A DNA stretch of 64,000 nt from Paraburkholderia adhaesiva (GCF_021390575.1 NZ_JAJEJQ010000002.1:1116001-1180000), one strand, 5' to 3'. Numbered from the stretch's first letter, positions 26,085 to 34,660 are shown. Numbers and translations are program-made. Notes: generated by a model from the letters alone, not told the origin.

Positions 26085-26596
26085 GGCCGCAATCCCAGCA
26101 GACGTCGCCGCGACGAGGTGGGCTGATCCTGCGGCGAACGCGTTGTCAGGCTGGCGGAACCTGCGTCGGCAGGCGCGGTGCCGTCCGGTTCGAACAAGAG
26201 TCGCAGCGTCTCGTGCGCAGTCGCGAGTGCAGTCTCCTGGTCGGCAAACTGCTGCGCCGGCGAAAACAGCGAGCACATCCGGAATTCGCCGAGCGTATCC
26301 AGGCGCGCCGGCATGAACGGCATGGTCGCGCCTGGCAGCGCGACTTCGATCATGGCATCGGCGCGCGCCGGTGCAAAGGGGGCGTCGGGTGTGGGGAACT
26401 GCAGCAGATTGATACTCCATGGCGTCACGAGCACGCCGATCCAGCTGGACTGCCACGGCCGAAAGCCGACAGTGGCGACGCTCAGGCGCGGATTCAGCAG
26501 CGGCAGGTCACGCATACGCGTCTGCGCAATATGCCCGAATGCGCTTTCGATCCGGTGTGTCAGCTCGGCGCCGAACGACAATGCGGCGGGTGTCAT
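26081..26596 (-). CDS. hoxT: HoxT/HupJ, HybE-family assembly chaperone
   Basis: 171 residues from MTPAALSFGAELTHRIESAF. The block LPLLNPRLSVATVGFRPW followed by WIGVLVTPWSINLL and a GEFRMCSLFSP motif is diagnostic of the HybE/HupJ family, which chaperones the large-subunit precursor. It follows hoxR by 4 bases. The last 30 residues are poorly ordered Ser/Thr/Arg. Confidence 0.9.
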   Translation of the reverse strand: MTPAALSFGAELTHRIESAFGHIAQTRMRDLPLLNPRLSVATVGFRPWQSSWIGVLVTPWSINLLQFPTPDAPFAPARADAMIEVALPGATMPFMPARLDTLGEFRMCSLFSPAQQFADQETALATAHETLRLLFEPDGTAPADAGSASLTTRSPQDQPTSSRRRLLGLRP

Positions 26597-26600
26597 GATG

Positions 26601-26810
26601 TCAGTCCGGTAGCACCATGAACTGGTCGCGTGCACCGTCGCACACCGGGCATTTCCAGTGTTCGGGCAGATCGGCGAACGGCGTACCGGGCGGAACATTC
26701 CAGACGGAATCGCCCCGTGCGGGGTCATACACGTACCAGCAGATTTTGCACTCGAGCCGGCTATGGGCATGCAGCGCATTGTTGTCGCCGAGGTAGCTAC
26801 CTTCAAACAT
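26601..26810 (-). CDS. hoxR: HoxR/HupI rubredoxin
   Basis: 69 residues with the rubredoxin iron site CKICWYVYD and CPVCDGA. Hydrogenase-linked rubredoxins are needed for assembly or repair of the Fe-S small subunit under oxygen, so its presence agrees with an O2-tolerant enzyme. The start shares a base with the hoxQ stop (TGATG). Confidence 0.93.
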   Translation of the reverse strand: MFEGSYLGDNNALHAHSRLECKICWYVYDPARGDSVWNVPPGTPFADLPEHWKCPVCDGARDQFMVLPD

Positions 26811-27694
26811 CACGACTGCTCCAGCCATTCCACGATTTCGCGCAGATGGCGCAACGAATCGGCGAGATCCTCGGCCGATGCCACAGCGACCTCGGGAATG
26901 CCCGTGATGTCGAGTGTGTCGAGCAGAATCTTGTTCGAGCCGTCGAAGTAACGCACGCGCCACACGTAACGCCAGCCGGTCGCGATGACCGTGCATTTGC
27001 CGTAGCCCGTAGAGAAAATACCGACCGTCCCCGTGCCCAGCATGTTTTCGAGCCACGCGATGTCCGCGGGCGTGACAGGCAACAGGCTGAAGTTGATGAC
27101 ATGGCTGCCCGCACCGTGCCGGGCGACTGCCCTCTCCTGCGCCGCGACGATTTCCGTGGCGATAGACGGAGCGTTCATCAGCTCATGCGCTGCCGTGTCC
27201 GCAATCGTGCCCTGCTCCGTACCACTGTGCTGCGCTTCGTCGAGGACGACAGCCGGAATGGCGCCGATCTCGATCCGGTCATCGATTCGCTCACCGGTCG
27301 CACTGTCGACGATGACGCGCCAGATGCCCGGATAGCGCGATTCCTGGATGCGAACGAGTGTGCCCGCTGCGGCGTGGGCGTTGCGGGACGGCATGACCTG
27401 CGCCGAAACCTCGCCCTCGCCCATGACCTGCGCGAGCAGCCGATGCGCGTCGGCACCGAGCGCGGCGGCGGAGAAGACGAGCGGCTGCGTCGGCTGCGGA
27501 TCGCTGTCGAGCGCGCTCACCATGTTGCGCAACAGCGCGAGCACTTCGCCAGTACCGGGCACGCCGGGATCGGGTGTGTCAGGCGAGCGCCAGGTTTCGA
27601 CCGTGGATGGCAGCGGCAGACAGGACCAGTCGTCGGGTTCGGGCTGCGAACCCGGACCGGTGGTCACGACCGGAACGGGAAAGGGACGGCTCAT
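26810..27694 (-). CDS. hoxQ: HoxQ/HupH hydrogenase maturation factor
   Basis: 294 residues. The C-terminal half (INFSLLPVTPADIAWLENML; GTVGIFSTGYGKCTVIAT; WRVRYFDGSNKILLDTLDIT) matches HupH, which with HoxO chaperones the small subunit and restrains premature Tat export. The N-terminal 40 residues are Pro-rich. Both ends overlap their neighbours. Confidence 0.92.
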   Translation of the reverse strand: MSRPFPVPVVTTGPGSQPEPDDWSCLPLPSTVETWRSPDTPDPGVPGTGEVLALLRNMVSALDSDPQPTQPLVFSAAALGADAHRLLAQVMGEGEVSAQVMPSRNAHAAAGTLVRIQESRYPGIWRVIVDSATGERIDDRIEIGAIPAVVLDEAQHSGTEQGTIADTAAHELMNAPSIATEIVAAQERAVARHGAGSHVINFSLLPVTPADIAWLENMLGTGTVGIFSTGYGKCTVIATGWRYVWRVRYFDGSNKILLDTLDITGIPEVAVASAEDLADSLRHLREIVEWLEQS

Positions 27695-28167
27695 GATCGG
27701 GCTCCGGATACCGAAAGCGGAATCGGAATCGGAATCGGTTGAGGCGCTTCAGCACGCATGCGCACGAAGGATTGCAGGTAGTCCGCCCAGTCGCGCAGCC
27801 CTTCGATCGCGCCGACGTAGCGGCCTTCCCGCAGGAAGATCAGCGCCGGGTGGCGCAGTACGCCGAATCGCTTTGCAATCGCCATGCTGTCCGGCGGACA
27901 GGCAAACGCGACACGGAACGTGTCGGGCCCGAACTGGCGCACGATTTCCGGCAGAACGACCGTCAGGTCGAAAAATTCAGGACGCTGTGCCGGATTGTCG
28001 AGCGGAAGCACGACGAGCATTTCGGCGGCGCTGGCGGCAGCGGCGCTGGCGGCAGCGGCGATGTCGTCGCCGAGCGTATCGAGCGCCAGCTCCGTGAAAC
28101 CATGCCCGAGCAGTTGTCCGCGCAACCGTTCGAGCGTCGGCGCGGTCGAGGTGGCCGGGGTTGTCAT
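27691..28167 (-). CDS. hoxO: HoxO/HupG thioredoxin-fold chaperone
   Basis: 158 residues from MTTPATSTAPTLERLRGQLL. The HupG/HoxO family has a thioredoxin-like fold without the redox cysteines and binds the Tat signal of HoxK. Family text is FRVAFACPPDSMAIAKRFGV, RHPALIFLREGRYVGAIEGL. Two simple-sequence expansions are unusual: a 15-bp tandem unit near 28026-28060 coding AAAAS repeats, and three AATCGG hexamers at 27721-27738 coding the C-terminal PIPIPIP. Confidence 0.92.
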   Translation of the reverse strand: MTTPATSTAPTLERLRGQLLGHGFTELALDTLGDDIAAAASAAAASAAEMLVVLPLDNPAQRPEFFDLTVVLPEIVRQFGPDTFRVAFACPPDSMAIAKRFGVLRHPALIFLREGRYVGAIEGLRDWADYLQSFVRMRAEAPQPIPIPIPLSVSGARS

Positions 28168-28472
28168 CGCATGACCTTTTCGCGTAAATGTTCCGGCAGT
28201 TCCGGCTCGCGATCGGCCAGATCCGCAAAGTAGCTGTCGACGCTGGTTTCTCCACGTGCGATGGCTTCGAGCGCCGTGAGCGCTGCTTCGATGTCGCGTG
28301 CGCGTGTCTCGTCGATCACCTCGCGCGCCGCGCCGAGAAACGTCAAAACCCACGTGCCAGGCGCCACCGGTCCGGTGAGCGACAAATCGACCGTACACGG
28401 ACCGCCGCGACTCTCGCATTCGGCGCGCAGACCATTGGCGTGCAACACGCGTGCAGGGATGCCGATGCACAT
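28164..28472 (-). CDS. hoxL: HoxL, dedicated HypC-like chaperone
   Basis: 102 residues starting MCIGIPARVLHANG, with the essential Cys2. HoxL (HupF) is the second HypC paralogue of O2-tolerant hydrogenase operons and is thought to protect or deliver the Fe(CN)2CO unit to HoxG under oxygen. Its start shares a base with the hoxM stop (TGATG). A C-terminal extension beyond normal HypC length fits HupF. Confidence 0.92.
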   Translation of the reverse strand: MCIGIPARVLHANGLRAECESRGGPCTVDLSLTGPVAPGTWVLTFLGAAREVIDETRARDIEAALTALEAIARGETSVDSYFADLADREPELPEHLREKVMR

Positions 28473-29113
28473 CAGGTTTGCTCCGGTGGATGCCAGAAAC
28501 GCGTGTCGCCTTGCCGGTTCGCACGTTGTTCCGAAGGCCGCTCGTCCTCGTAGCGCGACAGCGAAAGGCCGCTCGCGTTCAACGGTGCAGCGGGCGTATC
28601 GGTATCGGCGCGGGCAATGGGTAACGCACCCCAGCGCCGTAGCCATTCGCACGCGACTTCCGTGGCCGGCTCGATCTGCGCCCGAACAGCGGGACGCAGA
28701 CTGCCGCCGAAATCGTCCAGTTCGACCGGCTGCACGCCGATCAACACCAGTTCCGCGGGGTAATGCCCCTTGAGTTGCGCACAGGCGAGCACATCGGAAA
28801 ATCCGGCCTGATGCAGGCTCATCTTGCGGGCGTTCAGGCAAGCGGGAACCGCGTCGCCTTCGCGCACGTCGAGCGTGCCCGGTTCCAGCCCGAAATCGAC
28901 TGCATCAAGCACGATGAGCCGGTCCGCCGACTCGACGAACGGCAGCAGCGCGAGTCCCTGCGTGCCGCCGTCCACGAGTTCGACGTTATCCGGCCATTGC
29001 CATAACGCATTGAGCCGCTCGACCGCACGCACGCCGAAGCCCTCGTCCGCCCATAGCACGTTGCCGATGCCGAGCACGACAATATGCGACCTGTCAGCCA
29101 TGGTTGTTTCCAT
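28472..29113 (-). CDS. hoxM: HoxM, hydrogenase-specific endopeptidase
   Basis: 213 residues of the HyaD/HupD family. HIVVLGIGNVLWADEGFGVR carries the nickel-sensing Glu, LIVLDAVDFG the Asp. It removes the C-terminal peptide of HoxG after nickel insertion. The start may be ATG at 29113 or 29101; both give the complete domain. It follows hoxZ by 3 bases. The last 45 residues are a disordered tail longer than in most HupD proteins. Confidence 0.93.
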   Translation of the reverse strand: METTMADRSHIVVLGIGNVLWADEGFGVRAVERLNALWQWPDNVELVDGGTQGLALLPFVESADRLIVLDAVDFGLEPGTLDVREGDAVPACLNARKMSLHQAGFSDVLACAQLKGHYPAELVLIGVQPVELDDFGGSLRPAVRAQIEPATEVACEWLRRWGALPIARADTDTPAAPLNASGLSLSRYEDERPSEQRANRQGDTRFWHPPEQT

Positions 29114-29116
29114 GCG

Positions 29117-29845
29117 TCAACTCTTGAACATCCGGAAGCCGCTGATCATCGTGGAGATCATGCTCTGCTTCGACATGATGTCTTCACGGATCGCCGCGTA
29201 GACGTGAATCATCACGAACAGCACGATGCTCCACATGCCGAGCCGGTGCCAGCTATGCAGCGAAAGGCTGTTGCCGCCGAACATGGCGATCACCCAGCCG
29301 AACAGGTGGGAAGCCCAGCTATCGGCGCCCAGCCCCTCTCCGTACAGCGCGAAACCGCTGAAGCTCATCAGTATGGCGACGATGAAAAAGCCGAACATCG
29401 CGATCTGTCCGAGCGGATTGTGACCGACATACTTGCGCGGATAGCGGGCCAGGAACAGATACCAGCGCAATTCGTAGAACATCTCGCGCCACCACTGGGA
29501 ATCCCAGACCGGAACGAGAAAAATTTCGCGCGAGAATGTGTTGCCGAAGAACGCATAGCACGCGCGAAAGATCAGGCCGATCGCGAGCACATAACCCGCG
29601 CAGAAATGTGCGAATCGGATATAGCCCATCAGGAAGTGCGCGCTGGCTTCGCCGGACAAGGTCGGCAGCGGCTTGCCGATGAAGTAGCCGCTCGCGCACA
29701 GCACCATCACGGACAGAACCGTCAGCCAGTGCCACAGACGCACCGGCGCCTGGTACACATAGACGGACACGACACGCTTGCCGCCGAGTTCCGCGGGGGC
29801 GTTGCCGTCGAACCCGTAGGTTTTCAGATGCTGGTTTTTCGACAT
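29117..29845 (-). CDS. hoxZ: HoxZ, cytochrome b anchor of the membrane-bound hydrogenase
   Basis: 242 residues with four membrane helices. Histidines placed for the haem pair are in WHWLTVLSVM, RFAHFCAGYV and SWHRLGMWSI...HVYAAIRED. HoxZ anchors HoxKG on the periplasmic side and passes electrons to the quinone pool. GGGAGACGACC precedes the ATG. Confidence 0.94.
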   Translation of the reverse strand: MSKNQHLKTYGFDGNAPAELGGKRVVSVYVYQAPVRLWHWLTVLSVMVLCASGYFIGKPLPTLSGEASAHFLMGYIRFAHFCAGYVLAIGLIFRACYAFFGNTFSREIFLVPVWDSQWWREMFYELRWYLFLARYPRKYVGHNPLGQIAMFGFFIVAILMSFSGFALYGEGLGADSWASHLFGWVIAMFGGNSLSLHSWHRLGMWSIVLFVMIHVYAAIREDIMSKQSMISTMISGFRMFKS

Positions 29846-29860
29846 GGTCGTCTCCCGGTC

Positions 29861-31651
29861 CTAGCGCACTGTGACGTTGACCAGTTCCTCGCCGGCCGGC
29901 CCGATGACATGGGTGGAGCACGCAAGACACGGGTCGAAACTGTGCAATGTGCGAAGAATTTCGAGCGGCTCGTCCGGACGTGCCATCTTCGTCTGCATCA
30001 GGCTTGCCTCGAATGCGCCGATCTGCCCTTTTTCGTCACGCGGACTGCCGTTCCAGGTGGTCGGCACGATGCACTGATAGCTGTCGATCTTCGTGTCGCG
30101 AATCTTGAGCCAGTGGCCGAGCGCGCCGCGCGGCGCCTCGGTGAAACCGACACCCCGCACCGAGGACGGCCATGTCGAGGGCTGCCACTTGTCGACGTTC
30201 GCGGTAGACGTATCGCCTGCCTTGATGTTGGCCATCAGCCGGTCGAAGAAGTACTTCATCTTGTGCGCGGACCACTGCGCTTCGAGCGCACGGGCTGCGG
30301 TGCGGCCCAGCGTGGAGTTCAGCGCGGCGATCGGAACGTCGAGTTGCCGGAGCAGCGCGTCGACCGGCTCGCGAATGTCCGCGCGGTTCTGGTGATAGCC
30401 GATCAGGTAGCGCGCAAGCGGTCCGACCTCCATTGCATGACCGCGCCAGCGCGGCGCCTTGATCCATGAATATTTGCCCGACTCGTCGATCTGCTCGATT
30501 TTCGTTTTCGTTCCGCGGGTTGCCCCGCCGAGCTCGAAGTGCGGCTCGGTCTGACCGTCGTACGGATGCAGGCCGTGCGTTCCCTCGGGATAGCGGTACC
30601 ACGAGTGGGCGACGAACTCCTGGATCTCGTCGGGATTGACCAGATCCACCTCGTGGATCTCGTTGAAGTTGCCGTTGATCACGGCCCCGCGCGGCACTAG
30701 CAAGCTCTTCGCGCTGTAGTCATTCGCGTGGTCGGGAAAATCGCCGTACGACAAAACGGCCTGCGAGGACAGTCCGCCGCCGATCGCGCCCCAGTCCTTG
30801 TAGAACCCGGCGATCGCCATCACGTCGGGCAGATACACCTGATCGCAGAACTGGATCGTCCGGTCGATGATCTGCGACACCAGATTCAGCCGCTCCATGT
30901 TGATCGCGCCGACCGCCCCTACATCGTCGATGTTGATCGCGCATGGCATCCCGCCGACGAGCCAGTTCGGGTGCGGGTTCTTGCCGCCGAATACCGTGTG
31001 GATCTTGACGATGTCCTTCTGGAAGTCGAGCGCTTCGAGATAGTGCGCGACCGCCATCAGATTCGCTTCCGGCGGCAGCTTGTAGGCCGGGTGTCCCCAG
31101 TAACCATTGCGGAACGGGCCCAGCTGCCCGGACTCGACAAAGCGCTTCAGGCGGGACTGCAGGTCGCGGAAATAGCCGGGCGACGACATCGGCCAGTCGG
31201 AGATGCTTTGCGCCAGTTCAGACGTGCGTTTGGGATCGGCCTGAAGTGCGGACACCACGTCGACCCAGTCGAGTGCGTGAAGATGGTAGAAGTGGACCAG
31301 GTGATCGTGCGCCCAGAGCGTCGCCTGCATCAGGTTACGGATCAGGTTCGCATTGTCGGGAATCGAAATGTTCAGCGCGTTTTCGACCGCGCGCACCGAG
31401 GTCAGCGCGTGCGTACCGGTACACACGCCGCAGATGCGCTCGACGAACGCCCACGCGTCGCGCGGATCGCGGCCCTTGAGAATGACTTCCAGACCGCGCC
31501 ACATCGTGCCGGTGGAAACCGCATTCGTAATGACGTTGTTGCTGTCGAGATTGACCTCGCAGCGCATGTGGCCTTCGATGCGTGTGACGGGATCGACGAC
31601 GACGCGGCGTCCGCTGTTATCGAGCGTAAAGCCCTGGGTTTCGTAGCTCAT
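29861..31651 (-). CDS. hoxG: HoxG, [NiFe] hydrogenase large subunit
   Basis: 596 residues with both nickel motifs: RICGVCTGTHALTSVRA near residue 72 and DPCLACSTH near the C-terminus. The latter is followed by a 15-residue tail starting VIGPAG that HoxM should cleave after the His. The large subunit splits H2 at the NiFe centre. No residues needed for the metal site are missing. Its start overlaps the hoxK stop by 4 bp (ATGA). Confidence 0.97.
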   Translation of the reverse strand: MSYETQGFTLDNSGRRVVVDPVTRIEGHMRCEVNLDSNNVITNAVSTGTMWRGLEVILKGRDPRDAWAFVERICGVCTGTHALTSVRAVENALNISIPDNANLIRNLMQATLWAHDHLVHFYHLHALDWVDVVSALQADPKRTSELAQSISDWPMSSPGYFRDLQSRLKRFVESGQLGPFRNGYWGHPAYKLPPEANLMAVAHYLEALDFQKDIVKIHTVFGGKNPHPNWLVGGMPCAINIDDVGAVGAINMERLNLVSQIIDRTIQFCDQVYLPDVMAIAGFYKDWGAIGGGLSSQAVLSYGDFPDHANDYSAKSLLVPRGAVINGNFNEIHEVDLVNPDEIQEFVAHSWYRYPEGTHGLHPYDGQTEPHFELGGATRGTKTKIEQIDESGKYSWIKAPRWRGHAMEVGPLARYLIGYHQNRADIREPVDALLRQLDVPIAALNSTLGRTAARALEAQWSAHKMKYFFDRLMANIKAGDTSTANVDKWQPSTWPSSVRGVGFTEAPRGALGHWLKIRDTKIDSYQCIVPTTWNGSPRDEKGQIGAFEASLMQTKMARPDEPLEILRTLHSFDPCLACSTHVIGPAGEELVNVTVR

Positions 31652-32766
31652 TGGCCGTGTTCCTCGCGTGCCGCGTCGTCATGTGTTTCGTGGAGCGATT
31701 TCAGGTCTTGCCGCTTGAGCACCGTGCTCTTGATTGCGCTAACGGCGGCGTGGGCTGCGATCGCAGCGCCGGCGGCGCCCGCAACACCCAGACCGATACG
31801 ATCGGCATTCGATTCGATGCCGAACTGGTTGATATCGACGACCCGGTCATAGAACGAGCCCCTGTCCCAGAAACCGTTCTCCGAGCAGCCGATACAGCCG
31901 TGGCCCGACTGGATCGGGAACGAAACGCCGTCGTTCCAGCGCACCGTCGAGCACGCGTTATACGTGGTGGGTCCCTTGCAACCCATCTTGTAGAGGCAAT
32001 AGCCCTTGCGCGCACCTTCGTCGTCCCAGCTTTCGACGAACTGCCCCGCGTCGAAGTGAGGCCGGCGATAGCATTTGTCGTGAATGCGCTGGCCATAGAA
32101 CATCTTCGGCCGACCCTGACGATCGAGCGGTGGAATCCGGTCGAACGTGACGAGATACGTGATGACCGCCGCCATGACCTCCGGAATGGGCGGGCAACCC
32201 GGCACCTTGATGATCGGCTTGTCGAGAATCACGTCGGCGATCGGGGTCGCGCGGGTCGGGTTCGGCTTGGCTGCCTGCACGCAGCCCCACGAAGCGCAAG
32301 CACCCCACGCGATCACGGCTTTTGCATCGGCCGATACGCGCTTCAGTTTTTCGACGAACGGCTCTCCGCCAGGAAAGCAGAACATGCCGTCCTCGTTCAG
32401 CGGCGGATTGCCTTCGACCGCGACGATATAGTTGCCCTTGTAGCGGGTCATGATGTCGTTCAGGATGGCTTCGGCCTGCGTGCCGGCCGCTGCCATGATC
32501 GTGTCGTCGTAATCGAGCGAGATCATCGACAGGATCGCGTCCTTCGCGAGCGGGTGAGATGAGCGGATGAACGATTCGGTGCAGCACGTGCATTCGAGGC
32601 CATGCAGCCAGATCACCGGCGTGCGCGGCTTCGTTTCGAGCGCGTGGGCGATGCGGGGGATGAACGACGAGCCAAGTCCCAGCGCCGTGGCGGTAAGGCT
32701 GCAGAATTTGAGGAAACTGCGCCTCGTCACGCCCTGACTGCGCATGGCATCGTAAAAGGTTTCCAA
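31648..32766 (-). CDS. hoxK: HoxK, [NiFe] hydrogenase small subunit, O2-tolerant type, TTG start
   Basis: 372 residues from a TTG at 32766. AAAGGGGG lies 4-5 bases before it, and the resulting N-terminus (ETFYDAMRSQGVTRRSFLKF) begins where Cupriavidus HoxK begins; an ATG 36 bases upstream has no ribosome site. The Tat signal is RRSFLK, with cleavage expected after AHA at residue 42. In mature numbering the proximal cluster cysteines are 17, 19, 20, 115, 120 and 149. The extra 19 and 120 define the [4Fe-3S] cluster of O2-tolerant (group 1d) enzymes. A C-terminal hydrophobic anchor (VAGAAGAAIAAHAAVSAI) is present. Confidence 0.93.
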   Translation of the reverse strand: METFYDAMRSQGVTRRSFLKFCSLTATALGLGSSFIPRIAHALETKPRTPVIWLHGLECTCCTESFIRSSHPLAKDAILSMISLDYDDTIMAAAGTQAEAILNDIMTRYKGNYIVAVEGNPPLNEDGMFCFPGGEPFVEKLKRVSADAKAVIAWGACASWGCVQAAKPNPTRATPIADVILDKPIIKVPGCPPIPEVMAAVITYLVTFDRIPPLDRQGRPKMFYGQRIHDKCYRRPHFDAGQFVESWDDEGARKGYCLYKMGCKGPTTYNACSTVRWNDGVSFPIQSGHGCIGCSENGFWDRGSFYDRVVDINQFGIESNADRIGLGVAGAAGAAIAAHAAVSAIKSTVLKRQDLKSLHETHDDAAREEHGQ

Positions 32767-32779
32767 GTTTCCCCCTTTG

Positions 32780-32803
32780 CTTGTGAGATTTCTCAAGGAC
32801 AAG
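32780..32803 (-). promoter_or_regulatory. Dyad in the hoxK leader
   Basis: TGAGA-TT-TCTCA, flanked by an outer CTTG/CAAG pairing, lies 14-37 bases upstream of the hoxK TTG start on the minus strand. It can form a small hairpin close to the ribosome site. A regulator site is equally possible. I found no convincing -24/-12 (sigma-54) promoter upstream, although that is the usual type for this operon in Cupriavidus. Confidence 0.3.
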
Positions 32804-33001
32804 AAATGAATATTCGGCTCGCACCGATTGATTCGGTTTGCGCTAAATCAAATCGATGTTCGGATTGGACAGCCATTTGTTACCGGGAATAACCCCTATT
32901 TCACCCAATTCGCATAACAATCTGTAGTCCATACGAATATTGAGATGGCGTGGGATACCTTGGGGCTGCGCAACACACGGTACGTTGCTTCCAGACTCTA
33001 T

Positions 33002-34081
33002 TCAGCCTGACATCGGCCCGGCGCCGCTGGCAGCCGCGCCCGGCTCATCGTCGAGGCGTTTCCAGCGATACACCGCGGCGGACAGCACCCAGCTCATCAC
33101 CAGAACGCCCACGATCGAGTAACCCACCAGCGCGAAGTTCTCGTTCAACTCGCCGACGAACGTCCAGAAGCCGCCCCCCAGATGCATTCGTTCGGCAATC
33201 AGCCCCAGCCCCTCGATCGCTCCGACCAGCACCGCCACAAGCACCGAGACGGTCGTGATCGTGATGTTGTAGTAGAGCTTGCGGACCGGTTTGATGAACG
33301 CCCATCCGTAAGCGCCCGTCATCAGAACGCTATCGATCGTATCGATCAGCGTCATGCCCGCCGTGAAAAGTACGGGAAACACGAGAATCGACCAGATCGG
33401 CAAGCTCTGTGTCGCGCCCGCCGCCGCGATGCCGAGCAAAGCGACTTCGGACGCGGTATCGAAGCCCAACCCAAACAGAAATCCGAGAAAGTACATGTGA
33501 CCGGGGCGGGTGATGATCCGGAACAAAGGCCGGAACAACCGCGAAAGGAGGCCCCGATTCGCGAGCAGCTGATTGAGGTCTTCGTCCTCGTACCGCTCTC
33601 CGCGGCGTACGCGCCGGAATGCGCCGACCAGCGCCTTCAGGGTCACGAGATTGACCACCGCGATCGCGAATAGAAAGAACGTCGACACAAGCGTGCCAAT
33701 CATCGAGCCGATTTCGCGGAAATCGCCGAACCGGCGCCGTAATTCGACCGTCGTAGCCACGATCCCAAGCGATGCTAGCACGACGACCGTCGAGTGCCCG
33801 AGCGAGAACATCAGCCCGACGCTTATCGGACGCTGGCCCGTCTGCATCAGTTTGCGCGTGACGTTGTCGATGGCGGCGATGTGATCCGCGTCGACCGCAT
33901 GCCGCAATCCCAGCGAGTACGCGAGCAGGCTCGACCCCATCAGGAGCGGATAGTCGCGAAACGCCATGAATGCCCATGCCCAGGCACCCACGTTGAATGC
34001 GATCAGCAACCCGAACAGTACGACGATGGGCCGGTGCGTCGGGAAAGCCTGGCCGGCCAGACTCCTTGGAGGACAGGACAT
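33002..34081 (-). CDS. hoxN: HoxN, high-affinity nickel permease (NiCoT family)
   Basis: 359 residues from the ATG at 34081; a GTG at 34111 would add 10 residues. Eight membrane helices and the NiCoT signatures RHAVDADHIAAIDN, LGFDTASEVALLG and GMTLIDTIDS are intact. It imports nickel for hydrogenase maturation. It lies upstream of hoxK on the same strand with 235 bases between them, a different place from Cupriavidus, so it may share or precede the operon promoter. The gap 32804-33001 shows no gene. Confidence 0.93.
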   Translation of the reverse strand: MSCPPRSLAGQAFPTHRPIVVLFGLLIAFNVGAWAWAFMAFRDYPLLMGSSLLAYSLGLRHAVDADHIAAIDNVTRKLMQTGQRPISVGLMFSLGHSTVVVLASLGIVATTVELRRRFGDFREIGSMIGTLVSTFFLFAIAVVNLVTLKALVGAFRRVRRGERYEDEDLNQLLANRGLLSRLFRPLFRIITRPGHMYFLGFLFGLGFDTASEVALLGIAAAGATQSLPIWSILVFPVLFTAGMTLIDTIDSVLMTGAYGWAFIKPVRKLYYNITITTVSVLVAVLVGAIEGLGLIAERMHLGGGFWTFVGELNENFALVGYSIVGVLVMSWVLSAAVYRWKRLDDEPGAAASGAGPMSG

Positions 34082-34098
34082 GGATCGTTTCAGGAATC

Positions 34099-34124
34099 GT
34101 GCGGTGAGCACCGAAGTGCCGCAC
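34099..34124 (-). promoter_or_regulatory. Stem-loop in the hoxN leader
   Basis: GTGCGG and CCGCAC pair around an inner GCAC-TTCG-GTGC element (as read on the minus strand, a stable UUCG-type tetraloop). It lies 18 bases before the hoxN ATG. It could influence translation of the permease. It matches no riboswitch class I know. Confidence 0.3.
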
Positions 34125-34254
34125 GTAATATGCCTGCTGAATCTAATAGTGGTGCGGCATTTTATCTTTTCCGAATTTTGCGATAAGGCGGAGGGAGGGA
34201 TATCTGCGCAAACGCAAATATTCCATTCAAATGGCGCCGCGAATTCTTGACATT

Positions 34255-34660
34255 AATCGCCCCGGTTTCCATGGGATTCAGAAGTAGAAACCAGGTGGCC
34301 GTGGCCGGCCGCTGCTCTGGCGTAAATCCACCCAGGGCCATGTTGGTGTGGTCGTGATTGGTCGTGATTCTCAGTCCACATTCAGTCGGCCGCGAAACAC
34401 TGAACGTGATCGAGGTCTTCCCGGTGCTACTGCGACAGTCACTCGTACCGAACGGTCTGGTTGAAGCGCTCGATATACGCGTTCTGCTGGGGCTTGCCCG
34501 GCTGGATGTAGTCGCGTTTGATACCGTACCTCCGGCCCAGTCGGTGATCGCCACACTCAAATATTCTGGGCCGTTGTCACAGCGGATCATCGCCGGCTTG
34601 CCGCGCCAGCTAATGATCTGCCGTAACGCACAGCACAAAATCTGGCCGTATCGGCTGCGT
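34255..34660 (-). pseudogene. IS3-family transposase (OrfB) remnant
   Basis: Pieces of an IS3 OrfB rve domain lie in different frames on the minus strand: QIISWRGKPAMIRCDNGPEY with AITDWA in one frame, KRDYIQPGKPQQNAYIERF and NQTVRYE in another, ending in a TGA where the family has Trp, and NMALGGFTPEQR back in the first. At least two frameshifts and one stop are present, and the N-terminal half is missing. It marks an old insertion upstream of hoxN. From 34661 to 34909 I see no gene. Confidence 0.8.

Noticed and set aside
19054..31852. Long plus-strand frames across the hydrogenase operon
   Set aside because: Shadows of well-identified genes on the opposite strand; no domain text.
32767..33001. 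Sigma-54 promoter for hoxK
   Set aside because: I looked for GG-N10-GC with flanking TGGCAC/TTGC and found none at a suitable distance; the nearest candidate, in the hoxN leader, has 9 bases between GG and GC.
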